DNA of 64,000 nt from Variovorax sp. V213. Its GTDB lineage: Bacteria > Pseudomonadota > Gammaproteobacteria > Burkholderiales > Burkholderiaceae_C. The position numbers and the translations under genes were made by a program. The stretch spans positions 745,001 through 809,000 of the forward strand of contig NZ_AP028664.1 of assembly GCF_041154455.1 (NCBI RefSeq), read 5' to 3'. Positions 49,830 through 58,861 of this stretch are shown here, in pieces; the first letter of the stretch is position 1, and each line of letters opens with the position of its first letter. A model generated the notes under the pieces. That model did not search any database and was not told the origin of the DNA. It was given only the letters and a program-made list of their open reading frames with translations.

Positions 49830-51587
49830 TTAACTGCCGGCCACCGGTGATTTTGCGGCGTCGTGCGACATGGCAACACCCTCGCAGGCGCGCTTGACGA
49901 TGCCCAGCCGCATATCGAATTCGGGCAGCACCCAGCGCCGGAAGGCCACCGCCGGGCCTGCCCTGGCGGCGCGCCCGGCCTCCGACGCCTCGGCCGCGTC
50001 GATGCGCGCCCAGGCCCAGGCCATCATCGTGAGCATCACCACGCGCAGGTAGTCGTCGGCCACCTCGTATGGCAGCACCGGGTTGGCATGCGCGGCCATC
50101 GCGATCGTGGTGCCCAGGTAGCGCAGCTGCGCGAGCCGGCGCTGCACGTCGGCGTCGGCCTCGCGCGAAGCGTCGAGCGTGTCGCGCAGTTCGAGCAGCA
50201 CGGCCGACATGCCGGCGCCGCCGTCGGGCAGCACCTTGCGCACCAGCAGATCGATGGCCTGGATCTCGTTGGTGCCCTCGTAGATCATGGTGACGCGCGC
50301 GTCTCGTACGATTTGCTCGATGCCCCATTCGCGCACGTAGCCGTGGCCGCCGAACACCTGGAGGCATTCGCTCGCGCCGTGGAAAGCCTGGTGCGTGCAG
50401 GCCGCCTTGAGCACCGGCGTGACCAGCGAGCACCAGCGATGCGCGCGCTCGCGCGCCTTGGGATCGGCGTCGTGCGCGGCCACGTCGAGCATCAGCGCGC
50501 TGCGGTAGGCGAGCGTGCGCGCGCCCTCGACCCAGGCGCGCTGGGTATCGAGAATGCGGCGGATCGCGGGGTGTTCGGCGATGAGGTCCGCCGCCTCGCC
50601 GCCGCGGCTGGCCGGCGCGGCGCCGGGCGCCCGCATCTGGCGGCGTTCCATGGCGTAGGCATCGGCCTTCTGCCAGGCGGCATCGAGCAGGCCGATGCCT
50701 TGCAGCGCCACGTGCAGGCGTGCCGCATTCATCATCACGAACATCGCGGCCAGGCCGCGGCCCGGCTCGCCGACGAGCCAGCCGGTGGCCTCGTCGAAAC
50801 GCATGACGCAGGTCGGGCTGCCGTGCAGGCCCATTTTTTCCTCGATGCGCTCGCAGTGCACCGCGTTGCGCGTGCCGCCTTCCAGCTGCTTCGGCACCAG
50901 TACCAGCGACAGGCCCTTGGGTCCCGCGGGCGCACCGGGCAAGCGGCACAGCACCAGGTGCACGATGTTCGGCGTGAGGTCGTGCTCGCCGCCCGAGATG
51001 AAGATCTTGCCGCCGCTCACGCGCACGCTGCCGTCGGCCTGCGGCACGGCGCGCGTGCGCACCTGGCCCAGGTCGCTGCCCGCGTGGGCCTCGGTGAGGC
51101 ACATGGTGGCGAGCCACTCGCCTGACGCGATCTTCGAAAGGTAGCGTGCGCGCAGTTCGTCGCTGCCGTGATGCTTGAGGCAGGCATAGGCGCCGTGCAG
51201 CAGGCCCGGCGCCATGGTGAACCCGTGGTTGGCCGCGCTCAGCCACTCGTAGAGGATGGCTTCGAGCACGGTCGGCAGGCCCTGGCCACCGTCTTGCGGC
51301 GCGGCCGACAAGCCGGGCCAACCGCCATCGACAAAAGCCTGGTAGGCCTCGCGAAAGCCCGGCGGCGTGGCGACCTCGCCCTGGCTGAAACGGCAGCCGA
51401 TCTCGTCCCCGTCGCGGTTCGATGGCGCCACCGCCTCGGCCACGAAGCGCGCCGCCTCCTCGAGCACCTGGCCCTGCAGCGCCTCGTCGACCTCCGCGAA
51501 GGGCGCGAGCGCGCTCAGTTTCGGCGGTGCGTCGAGCACCGCGTTCAGGATGAATCGGTGGTCTTCGGGTCGGGGGCGGTAATCCAT
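49830..51587 (-). CDS. Acyl-CoA dehydrogenase, large DmdC/FadE-like type
   Basis: 585 residues, the longer acyl-CoA dehydrogenase form. Seen: LTEAHAGSDLGQVRTRAVP, VSGGKIFISGGEHDL, MRFDEATGWLVGEPGRGLAAMFVMMN, ECLQVFGGHGYVREWGIEQIVRDARVTMIYEGTNEIQAIDLL, and an extra C-terminal helical domain. It uses FAD to introduce a 2,3-double bond. In this cluster it may oxidise a saturated phenylpropanoyl-CoA to the cinnamoyl form. Confidence 0.9.
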   Translation of the reverse strand: MDYRPRPEDHRFILNAVLDAPPKLSALAPFAEVDEALQGQVLEEAARFVAEAVAPSNRDGDEIGCRFSQGEVATPPGFREAYQAFVDGGWPGLSAAPQDGGQGLPTVLEAILYEWLSAANHGFTMAPGLLHGAYACLKHHGSDELRARYLSKIASGEWLATMCLTEAHAGSDLGQVRTRAVPQADGSVRVSGGKIFISGGEHDLTPNIVHLVLCRLPGAPAGPKGLSLVLVPKQLEGGTRNAVHCERIEEKMGLHGSPTCVMRFDEATGWLVGEPGRGLAAMFVMMNAARLHVALQGIGLLDAAWQKADAYAMERRQMRAPGAAPASRGGEAADLIAEHPAIRRILDTQRAWVEGARTLAYRSALMLDVAAHDADPKARERAHRWCSLVTPVLKAACTHQAFHGASECLQVFGGHGYVREWGIEQIVRDARVTMIYEGTNEIQAIDLLVRKVLPDGGAGMSAVLLELRDTLDASREADADVQRRLAQLRYLGTTIAMAAHANPVLPYEVADDYLRVVMLTMMAWAWARIDAAEASEAGRAARAGPAVAFRRWVLPEFDMRLGIVKRACEGVAMSHDAAKSPVAGS

Positions 51588-51594
51588 CGGTGTC

Positions 51595-52584
51595 TCAGGA
51601 CTCGGCGGTGAAGCCGATCTTCTTGACCAGCGGACCCCAGCGCTCGTACTCGGCCTGGAGCGATTTCTTCATGTCCTCGGGCGAGGAGCCGTGGGCGATC
51701 AGGCCGACCGACAGCAGGCCGTCGGCCACCGTCTTGTCCTTGAGCGCGGCCTGGATCGCCGTGCTCGCCGCAGCGATGACATTGGCGGGCGTCTTCGCCG
51801 GAGCGAAGAAGCCGAACCATTCGTCGGCCACGATTTCCGGGAAGCCCTGCTCGGTGAAGGTGGGCACGTCGGGCAGGTAGGCCGCGCGCTGTGCACCCGA
51901 GGTGGCGAGCACACGCAGCTTGCCGGCCTTGGCGAAGGGCAGGTAGTCGCCCACCGGCGTCATGCTCGAGGCAATCTGCCCGCCCACCACGTCGTTGATG
52001 GCCGGCAGCGAGCCGCGGTAGGGAACGTGGCGCAGGTCGGTGCCGCTGTTCAGGCCCAGCAGCGCACCCAGGAAGTGCGGCGTGGAGCCCGCGCCCGGCG
52101 AGCCGTAGCTGGCCTGGCCGGGGTTGGCCTTGGCCCAGGCGATGTAGTCCTTCAGCGTCTTCACGCTGGCCGGCACCATGGGCCCGACCGCGAGGCCGTG
52201 CGTCATCACGGCGCCGATGGAAATGGGCGCGAAATCGGCGATGCCGTAGCTGAGCTTGCTGTAGATGTGCGGGTAGGTCGACAGCGCCGAGGCCTGCGCG
52301 AGACACAGCACCGAGCCGTCGGCCGGCGAGGTCTTGAGCGTGTCGAGCGCAATGCGCCCGCCCGCGCCGGGCTTGTTCTCGACCACCGCGTTGATCTTCG
52401 AATAAGGCGTGTCGCCGAGCTTTTCGGCCACCCGGCGCGCCACGCTGTCGCCCGCGCTGCCGGCCGGAAAACCGTAGTAGATCTTTGCCTGCTGCACGGC
52501 CTGGGCGAGCGCGCCGAGCGGATACAGGGCGCCGAGTGCGGCTGCGCCGCCGAGTGCCTTCACGAATTCACGTCTGTTGGTCAT
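51595..52584 (-). CDS. Bug-family substrate-binding protein in the aromatic cluster
   Basis: 329 residues. A signal peptide with an RR motif (RREFVKALGGAAALGALY...GALAQAV) precedes the Bug fold: KIYYGFPAGSAGDSVARRVAEKL, VENKPGAGGRIALDTLK and SYGSPGAGSTPHFLGALL. A periplasmic receptor, with no transporter genes beside it. Embedded between catabolic genes of the cluster, it may bind the aromatic acid substrate. It sits seven bases after the acyl-CoA dehydrogenase frame boundary. Confidence 0.88.
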   Translation of the reverse strand: MTNRREFVKALGGAAALGALYPLGALAQAVQQAKIYYGFPAGSAGDSVARRVAEKLGDTPYSKINAVVENKPGAGGRIALDTLKTSPADGSVLCLAQASALSTYPHIYSKLSYGIADFAPISIGAVMTHGLAVGPMVPASVKTLKDYIAWAKANPGQASYGSPGAGSTPHFLGALLGLNSGTDLRHVPYRGSLPAINDVVGGQIASSMTPVGDYLPFAKAGKLRVLATSGAQRAAYLPDVPTFTEQGFPEIVADEWFGFFAPAKTPANVIAAASTAIQAALKDKTVADGLLSVGLIAHGSSPEDMKKSLQAEYERWGPLVKKIGFTAES

Positions 52585-52614
52585 GGTCTTGTCTCCTGGT
52601 TGTTGGGGCTGGAA

Positions 52615-53379
52615 TCAGCGCGGCGCCATGCGCAGGGCGCCGTCGAGACGGATCACCTCGCCGTTCAAGTGCCCGTTGGTCACGATGTGGCAGGCCAGCT
52701 CGGCAAATTCCGAGGGCTTGCCCAGGCGCGGCGGGAACGGAATCGAAGCGGCCAGCGATTGCTGCACGGCTTCGGGCAGTTCCATCAAGAGCGGCGTGGC
52801 AAAGAGGCCCGGCGCCACGGTGCACACGCGAATGGCGTGCTGCGCCAGGTCGCGCGCCATCGGCAGCGTCATGCCGACCAGGCCGCCCTTGGAGGCGCTG
52901 TAGGCCTGCTGGCCCACCTGGCCGTCGAAGGCCGCGACCGAGGCGGTGAAGAGCATCACGCCCTTCTCGCCGTTGTCGAGCGCATCGAGCTTCGCGCAGC
53001 GCGCCGCGAACAGGCGCGCCATGTTGTAGCCGCCGATCAGGTTGATGTTGACCACCCGCACGAAGTCTTCGAGCGGCGCCGGGTTGCCGTCCTTGCCGAC
53101 GATGCGCTTCGCACTGCCGATGCCGGCCACGTTCATCAGGATGCGCGCGGGCCCGTGGGCTGCGGCGGCCTTGTCGAGCGCGGCATTGACGCTCTCGGTG
53201 TCGGTGATGTCGCAGACGCAGGCGACGCCGCCGATCTCGGCGGCCACCTTCTCGGCGAGCGCGGCGTTGCGGTCGAGCACCGCCACCTTGGCGCCCAGGC
53301 GCGCGAGTTCGCGCGCAGTGGCTTCGCCCAGGCCCGACGCGCCGCCGGTGACGAGTGCGGCTTGTCCTTCGATCTTCAT
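52615..53379 (-). CDS. Short-chain dehydrogenase, 3-hydroxyacyl-CoA dehydrogenase type
   Basis: 254 residues. The N-terminal NAD motif is ALVTGGASGLGEAT, the catalytic triad appears as Ser in LFTASVAAFDG and YSASK (Tyr, Lys). The sequence resembles type II 3-hydroxyacyl-CoA dehydrogenases (HSD10-like; LMNVAGIGSAKRI, VAPGLFATPLLMELPE). It would oxidise the hydroxyacyl-CoA formed by the neighbouring crotonase. Part of the aromatic-acid operon. Confidence 0.9.
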   Translation of the reverse strand: MKIEGQAALVTGGASGLGEATARELARLGAKVAVLDRNAALAEKVAAEIGGVACVCDITDTESVNAALDKAAAAHGPARILMNVAGIGSAKRIVGKDGNPAPLEDFVRVVNINLIGGYNMARLFAARCAKLDALDNGEKGVMLFTASVAAFDGQVGQQAYSASKGGLVGMTLPMARDLAQHAIRVCTVAPGLFATPLLMELPEAVQQSLAASIPFPPRLGKPSEFAELACHIVTNGHLNGEVIRLDGALRMAPR

Positions 53380-53401
53380 GGTGTTTGTCTCCTGGATGGG
53401 T

Positions 53402-55255
53402 TCAGCGGGGCTTCAAGGTGAAGGGCAGGGTGTCGGCATGCAGCGCCTCGACAATCTCGGCGCGGTACTTGAGCACGGCGCGCTGGTTGATGGAGCCCTT
53501 GTCGGTCACTTCGCCCTTGTCGATGGAAGGCGGCTCGGCCATCAGGTACAGCCGCGCGATGCGGTTGGCGCTGCCGGTGCCCATGGCCGCCAGTTCGTTG
53601 GCCACCTGCTGGAAGTGCGCCTGCACCGGGGCGCTTTCGAGCACCTGCTGCATCGTTGCACCTTCGGGCAGGCCGGCCAGCTGCCGCACCTTCTGCGTCG
53701 GGAAGACCAGCGCGCCGACTTCCTTCAGGTTGATGCCGGTCAGCACGGCGTCCTGCACATAGGGCGCGCCGGCCGCGATGATCTTGGCGCGCAGCGGTCC
53801 CACGCTCACGAAGGTGCCGGTGGCGAGCTTGAAGTCTTCGGCAATGCGGCCGTCGAAGCGCAGGCCGCGGTGGATGTTCTGGTCGTCGATCCACTTCACC
53901 GCGTCGCCGGTGGAGAAGAAGCCCTCTTCGTCGAAGGCTTCGGCCGTGGCCTCGGGCGCGCGCCAGTAGCCGGGCGTGATGTTGGGGCCGCGGTAGCGCA
54001 CCTCGGTCTTGCCGTCGACCTCGATCAGCTTGAGCTCGATGCCGGCCGCGGGCAGGCCCACGTCGCCCGACTTCACCTCGGGCCCGGTGACATAGAGAGC
54101 GAAGGGGCCGGACTCGGTCATTCCCAGTCCGGTACCCATGACGATGCGCTCGCCGACCTCGGCCTCCTGCGTCTTGTGCAGGCTGTCCCACACGGGCTGC
54201 GACAGCGCGGCGCCCGAGTAGAAGAACATCTTCACGCGCGACAGCAGGTTGCGGCGCAGCACCGCGTCGGTCTCCATGGCATGCGCAATGGCCTCGAAAC
54301 CGGTCGGCACGTTGAAGTAGATGGTGGGGGCGATCTCGCGCAGGTTGCGCAGGGTCTCGGCCATGCCGCCGGGCGTGGGCTTGCCGTCGTCGATGTAGAG
54401 CGTGCCGCCGTTGTCCAGCACGATGCCCACGTTGTGGTTGCCACCGAAGGTGTGGTTCCAGGGCAGCCAGTCGACCAGCACCGGCGGCTCCTCGCCCAGG
54501 GCGGGAATCGACTGGCGCAGCTGCTGCTGGTTGGCGCACCACATCCGGTGCGTATTGATCACCGCCTTGGGCATCTTGGTCGAGCCCGAGGTGAAGAGAA
54601 ACTTGGTGATGGTGTCGGGGCCGGTGGCGCGCATCGCGGCGTCGATGGCGGGCGTTGCGGGCGTGGCGGCCAGCGCATCGAACGGCGTGGCGGCGCGGCC
54701 TTCGATCGTGCCTTCGGCGATCACGACTTCGGTTTCGGCGGGCACCGCCGCGGCGATGGCGCGGCCGTAGCGCGCGGCGTCGGCGGCGAACACCAGGCCG
54801 GGCGTGAGCGTGTCCAGCACGTGGCGCAGCTTCTCGAAATCCTGGCTCACCACCGAGTAGGGCGGCGACACGGGGCAATACGGCACGCCGGCATAGAGGC
54901 AGCCCAATGCCATCAGGGCGTGTTCGATACCGTTCTCGCTCAGGATCGCAACCGGGCGCTCCGCATCCAGGCCGCGATCGAGCAGGGCCTGGCCGATGCT
55001 GCGCGCCTTTTGCAGCGCCTCGGCGTAGCTCACGCGCTGCCAGTCGCCGGTGCTGCCGTCGGCCAGCCGTTCGCGGCGGGCGATGAAGGTGCGGTCTGGC
55101 GCGGCCTCGGCCCAGTGCGCCAGGCGGTCGGTCATGCGGTCGCGGTAGGGCGCGAGCCGTGTTTCGGCCCGCAGGTACTGCGTGCCCGGCGCGCCGTCGC
55201 GCAGCACGGCGCGCGTGACGCCGAACGCCAGCGGACGGTATCGGATCGTGGTCAT
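53402..55255 (-). CDS. Feruloyl-CoA synthase-like AMP-dependent ligase
   Basis: 617 residues. The adenylation motifs are TKFLFTSGSTKMPKAVINTHRM (A3), PWNHTFGGNHNVGIVLDNGGTLY, GTGLGMTESGPFALYV (A5), FFSTGDAVKW and GLRFDGRIAEDFKLATGTFVSVG. The combination, especially NTHRMWCANQQ and the last motif, is characteristic of feruloyl-CoA synthases. It activates hydroxycinnamic or related aromatic acids with ATP and CoA. Stop-start overlap couples it to the crotonase gene. Confidence 0.88.
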   Translation of the reverse strand: MTTIRYRPLAFGVTRAVLRDGAPGTQYLRAETRLAPYRDRMTDRLAHWAEAAPDRTFIARRERLADGSTGDWQRVSYAEALQKARSIGQALLDRGLDAERPVAILSENGIEHALMALGCLYAGVPYCPVSPPYSVVSQDFEKLRHVLDTLTPGLVFAADAARYGRAIAAAVPAETEVVIAEGTIEGRAATPFDALAATPATPAIDAAMRATGPDTITKFLFTSGSTKMPKAVINTHRMWCANQQQLRQSIPALGEEPPVLVDWLPWNHTFGGNHNVGIVLDNGGTLYIDDGKPTPGGMAETLRNLREIAPTIYFNVPTGFEAIAHAMETDAVLRRNLLSRVKMFFYSGAALSQPVWDSLHKTQEAEVGERIVMGTGLGMTESGPFALYVTGPEVKSGDVGLPAAGIELKLIEVDGKTEVRYRGPNITPGYWRAPEATAEAFDEEGFFSTGDAVKWIDDQNIHRGLRFDGRIAEDFKLATGTFVSVGPLRAKIIAAGAPYVQDAVLTGINLKEVGALVFPTQKVRQLAGLPEGATMQQVLESAPVQAHFQQVANELAAMGTGSANRIARLYLMAEPPSIDKGEVTDKGSINQRAVLKYRAEIVEALHADTLPFTLKPR

Positions 55256-56025
55256 CCCTTGCTCACCTTCGCGCCGCGGCCTTCGAGGAAGTCACGCACG
55301 CGCGCCTTGGCCTCGGGGGCGTTCTGCACGATGCCGGACATCAGCGCCTCGGTGAAGAAGCCGTGGTCGGCCGACTGCTCGGCGATGCGCGGCAGCGCGT
55401 GCATCAGTGCGTAGTTGGTCAGCGGCGCGTTGGTGGCCACGCGCTTCGCAAGCTCGAAGGCCTTGTCGAAGGCCGTGCCTTCGTCGACCAGGTACTGCGC
55501 GAAGTTGGCGCGCTCGCCGTCTTCGGCGTTGTAGACGCGGCCGGTCATCATCATGTCGGTCATGCGGGCCACGCCGATCAGCTTGGGAATGCGCACCGAG
55601 CCGCCGCCGCCCACGAAGATGCCGCGCGAGCCTTCGGGCAGCGCGTAGAAGGTGCTGCGGTCGGCCACGCGGATGTGGCAGGCGCTCGCCAGCTCGAGGC
55701 CGCCGCCGACCACCGCGCCGTGCAGCGCCGCGATCACCGGCACCGGGCCGTGCTGGATCAGGTCGAGCGCGCCGTGCCACAGGCGCGAGTGCTGCATGCC
55801 CTGGCCGGCGTCGCGTTCTTTCAGCTCGCTCAGGTCGAGGCCGGCGCAGAAATGCGGGCCTTCGCCGTCGAGCACCGCGGCGCGCACCGTTGAAGGCAGG
55901 GTCTCGAAGGTGTTGCGCAGCGCGAGGACCAGGCTGTCCGAAAGCGCGTTGCGCTTGGCGCCGCGCGTCAGGCGGACGATGGCAACTTCGTCGCGGATGT
56001 CGAGTTGGAGATCGGGATTGGTCAT
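55252..56025 (-). CDS. Enoyl-CoA hydratase/isomerase (crotonase) family protein
   Basis: 257 residues. Crotonase motifs: NALSDSLVLAL, GEGPHFCAGLDLSEL, ALHGAVVGGGLELASACHIRVAD and ALPEGSRGIFVGGGGSVRIPKLIG. It hydrates an enoyl-CoA. In feruloyl-CoA hydratase-lyases the same fold also splits the product to vanillin; the presence of a 3-hydroxyacyl-CoA dehydrogenase here favours the beta-oxidative route. First gene of the minus-strand operon. Confidence 0.88.
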   Translation of the reverse strand: MTNPDLQLDIRDEVAIVRLTRGAKRNALSDSLVLALRNTFETLPSTVRAAVLDGEGPHFCAGLDLSELKERDAGQGMQHSRLWHGALDLIQHGPVPVIAALHGAVVGGGLELASACHIRVADRSTFYALPEGSRGIFVGGGGSVRIPKLIGVARMTDMMMTGRVYNAEDGERANFAQYLVDEGTAFDKAFELAKRVATNAPLTNYALMHALPRIAEQSADHGFFTEALMSGIVQNAPEAKARVRDFLEGRGAKVSKG

Positions 56026-56058
56026 GATTGCATTCGTGTGTGAGTTGGATTATGGTTA

Positions 56059-56071
56059 TGATAAATAATCA
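56059..56071. promoter_or_regulatory. AT-rich dyad in divergent promoter, candidate MarR site
   Basis: TGAT-AAATA-ATCA is a short inverted repeat in the 104-base spacer between the crotonase and amidohydrolase genes, set in locally AT-rich DNA (TTATGATAAATAATCAATT). MarR regulators often bind such sites. The regulator at 49297 is the obvious candidate. Confidence 0.45.
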
Positions 56072-56129
56072 ATTCAAGGCACTTGAGCGCCCCAATTCCT
56101 AGGGATTTACCCGTACTGGAGACAACGAC

Positions 56130-56996
56130 ATGGACCACCAGAACCTGATCGCGATCGACATCCACACCCACGCCGAAGTGAGCTGCTGGAACCCGTTCGA
56201 CAACTACGGCGAGGAATACGACCGCGCCGCCGACAAGTACTTCGGCTCGAGCGGCCGGCCGACCATTGCCGAGAGCGTGGCCTACTACCGCGAACGCAAG
56301 ATCGGCCTCGTGATGTTCATGGTCGACGCCGAATCGAACATGGGCCGCCGCCGCATTCCGAACGAGGAAATCGCGGAGGCCGCGCAGAAGAACAGCGACA
56401 TGATGATCGCCTTCGCAAGCATCGATCCGCACAAGGGAAAGATGGGCGCCCGCGAGGCGCGCCGGCTCATCGAGGAGCACGGCGTGAAGGGCTTCAAGTT
56501 CCACCCGACGGTGCAGGCCTTTCACCCCTACGACAAGATGGCCTGGCCGATCTACGAGGTGATTGCCGAGCACAAGCTGCCGGCCATCTTCCATACCGGC
56601 CACAGCGGCATCGGCTCGGGCATGCGCTGCGGCGGCGGCCTCAGGCTGGAATACAGCAACCCGATGCACCTGGACGACGTGGCCATCGATTTTCCCGACA
56701 TGCAGATCGTGATGGCGCACCCCAGCTTCCCCTGGCAGGACGAGGCGCTGAGCGTGGCCACGCACAAGCCCAACGTGTGGATCGACCTGTCCGGCTGGAG
56801 CCCCAAGTATTTTCCGAAGCAGCTGGTGCAATACGCCAACACACTGCTGAAGGATCGCATCCTGTTCGGCAGCGACTACCCGCTGATCACGCCCGACCGC
56901 TGGATGAAGGACTTCGAGGCGGCCGGGTTCAAGCCCGAGGTGATGCCGGGGATCCTGAAGGGCAACGCGGTGCGCCTTCTGAAGCTGGAAGGCTGA
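56130..56996 (+). CDS. Amidohydrolase-2 family hydrolase/decarboxylase
   Basis: 288 residues. The metal motif is IDIHTHAEVSCWNP (HxH near residue 12), with FKFHPTVQAFHPYD, FHTGHSGIGSGM, VMAHPSFPWQDEAL and the late Asp in LFGSDYPLITPDRW. Family members are decarboxylases or hydrolases of aromatic acids (gamma-resorcylate and ACMS decarboxylase types). It is divergent from the aromatic-acid operon and probably co-controlled; its precise step is uncertain. Confidence 0.85.
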   Translation: MDHQNLIAIDIHTHAEVSCWNPFDNYGEEYDRAADKYFGSSGRPTIAESVAYYRERKIGLVMFMVDAESNMGRRRIPNEEIAEAAQKNSDMMIAFASIDPHKGKMGAREARRLIEEHGVKGFKFHPTVQAFHPYDKMAWPIYEVIAEHKLPAIFHTGHSGIGSGMRCGGGLRLEYSNPMHLDDVAIDFPDMQIVMAHPSFPWQDEALSVATHKPNVWIDLSGWSPKYFPKQLVQYANTLLKDRILFGSDYPLITPDRWMKDFEAAGFKPEVMPGILKGNAVRLLKLEG

Positions 56997-57008
56997 CCAG
57001 GGGGCGGG

Positions 57009-58859
57009 CTACGCGTCCGCCTCTTCTTTTTCGTCGAGCCGGTCCCAGTCGCGGCCCGAGCGACGTTGCCGTTCTTCGCGTTCGCGCGCCATCTGTTCCT
57101 CGAACTGCTGGCGGCCCGCTTTGTTGGCGGCAATGAGCTTGGCGCGGTCCTTGTAGTGCGGGTAGATCTCGTCGCTGAGCCTGATGTTCCGGCGGCGGAA
57201 GCGCATGGTCGATTCGCGGGCTTCATGCGCGGGCCAGCCCAGCGCCTCGAGTGTCGAGCGGGCGCTGCGCAGCGACGATTCGAACACCTCGCGCTCGACC
57301 TCCGTTACACCGCGGTCGCGCAGCTGGAAGAGGTGGGTCACGTTGCGGGCCCGCGCGATGATGCGCGCCTGCGGAAAGTGCTCCTTCACGAGATCGACGA
57401 TCTCGAGCGACTGCTCGATGTCGTCCACCGCCACCACGATGGCCTTGGCCGTGCCGGCGCCCGCGGTGCGCAGCAGGTCGAGACGCGTCGCATCGCCATA
57501 GAACACCCGAAAGCCGAACTGCCGCAGGCCTTCGACCGTGTCGGCGTCGTGGTCGAGCACCGTCACGCGCAGGCCTTGCGACATCAGCATGCGGCCGACG
57601 ATCTGGCCGTAGCGGCCGAAGCCGCAGATCAGCACCTTGGCGTCCTGCTGCTCGGAAATCTCTTCCAGCTGCGGGCCGTTGTTTCGGCTGTAGCGCGGCA
57701 GCACGAACTTGTCGAGCAGCACAAGGAGGAGCGGCGACAGCAGCATCGACAGCGCCACCGCGCCGATCAAGAGCGAGGTGATCTCGGGCGGCAGCACATC
57801 GGGCCCCGCGGCCTGGAACACCACGAACGCGAACTCGCCGCCCTGGGCCAGCAGCAGCGTGAACACCGGGCGCTCCTGGTAGGCGAGGCCCATGGCCTTG
57901 GCCAGGGCGTAGATCACCACCAGCTTGATGGCCATGAAGCCGACCACCAGCATCGCCATGAGCCAGGGGCTCGCGATCAGCACGCCGAAGTTGATCGACA
58001 TGCCCACTGCAATGAAGAACAGGCCGAGCAGCAGGCCCTTGAAGGGCTCGATGTCGGTTTCGAGCTCGCGCCGGTATTCGCTTTCCGCCAGCAGCACGCC
58101 GGCGAGAAAAGCGCCCAGCGCCATCGACAGGCCCACGAACTGCATCAGCGCGGCGATGGCCACCACCAGCAGCAGCGCCGCGGCGGTGAAGATTTCGGGC
58201 GTGTCGCTGCGCGCGATCCAGCGCAGCAGCGGGCGCAAGGCGAGCCGGCCGCCGAGGATGATGCCGGCGATCACACCGACGATCTTCAGCCCTTCCAGCG
58301 TCCGGTCGAGCCCGCTGAGCGACTGCTCGGCCGCCGTGGCGCCCGCCAGCAGCGGCAGCAGCGCAAGGATGGGAATGGCCGCTACGTCCTGGAACAGCAG
58401 GATTGAAAAGCCCGCCTGGCCGCTCGGCGTCCTGAGCAGGTTGCGTTCGCCGAACACCTGCAGCGCGATGGCCGTGGATGAGAGCGCGAGGCCGAGCGCC
58501 GCCACCAGCGCCACGCGCCATTCGGCACCCGCGGCCCAGCCCACGGCAAACAGCACCGCGGCGCAGCTCAGCACCTGCGCCGCGCCCCAGCCGAAGATGG
58601 GCCGGCGCAGGTTCCACAGGCGCTTGGGCTCCAATTCGAGGCCCACGAGGAACAGCATCAGCACCACGCCGAACTCGGCAAAGTGCAGCACGTCTTCCAC
58701 GCTGGAAACGAGGCCGAGGCCCCACGGGCCGATGGCGATGCCGGCGACGAGGTAGCCGATGATGGAGCCGAGGCCCAGGGCCTTGGACAGCGGCACCACC
58801 AGGACGGCGGCGCTCAGGTAGATCAGGCTGCTTGTCAGCCAGGCGGGTGCGTGCTCCAT
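57009..58859 (-). CDS. KefB/KefC-type monovalent cation:proton antiporter (CPA2)
   Basis: 616 residues from ATG 58859. About 12 membrane helices (LGSIIGYLVAGIAIGPWGLGL, FGVVLMLFLVGLELEPKRLW, LFQDVAAIPILALLPLL, QGGEFAFVVFQ) are followed by an RCK/TrkA-N domain with the NAD-binding motif KVLICGFGRYGQIVGRMLM. The C-terminus is charged (KEEADA). Kef systems expel K+ when glutathione adducts form. The flavodoxin-like partner gene begins just upstream. Confidence 0.92.
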   Translation of the reverse strand: MEHAPAWLTSSLIYLSAAVLVVPLSKALGLGSIIGYLVAGIAIGPWGLGLVSSVEDVLHFAEFGVVLMLFLVGLELEPKRLWNLRRPIFGWGAAQVLSCAAVLFAVGWAAGAEWRVALVAALGLALSSTAIALQVFGERNLLRTPSGQAGFSILLFQDVAAIPILALLPLLAGATAAEQSLSGLDRTLEGLKIVGVIAGIILGGRLALRPLLRWIARSDTPEIFTAAALLLVVAIAALMQFVGLSMALGAFLAGVLLAESEYRRELETDIEPFKGLLLGLFFIAVGMSINFGVLIASPWLMAMLVVGFMAIKLVVIYALAKAMGLAYQERPVFTLLLAQGGEFAFVVFQAAGPDVLPPEITSLLIGAVALSMLLSPLLLVLLDKFVLPRYSRNNGPQLEEISEQQDAKVLICGFGRYGQIVGRMLMSQGLRVTVLDHDADTVEGLRQFGFRVFYGDATRLDLLRTAGAGTAKAIVVAVDDIEQSLEIVDLVKEHFPQARIIARARNVTHLFQLRDRGVTEVEREVFESSLRSARSTLEALGWPAHEARESTMRFRRRNIRLSDEIYPHYKDRAKLIAANKAGRQQFEEQMAREREERQRRSGRDWDRLDEKEEADA

Positions 58860-58861
58860 GC

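Noticed and set aside
53042..55414. 790-codon plus-strand frame
   Set aside because: Antisense to the short-chain dehydrogenase and ligase genes; composition is a mirror effect.
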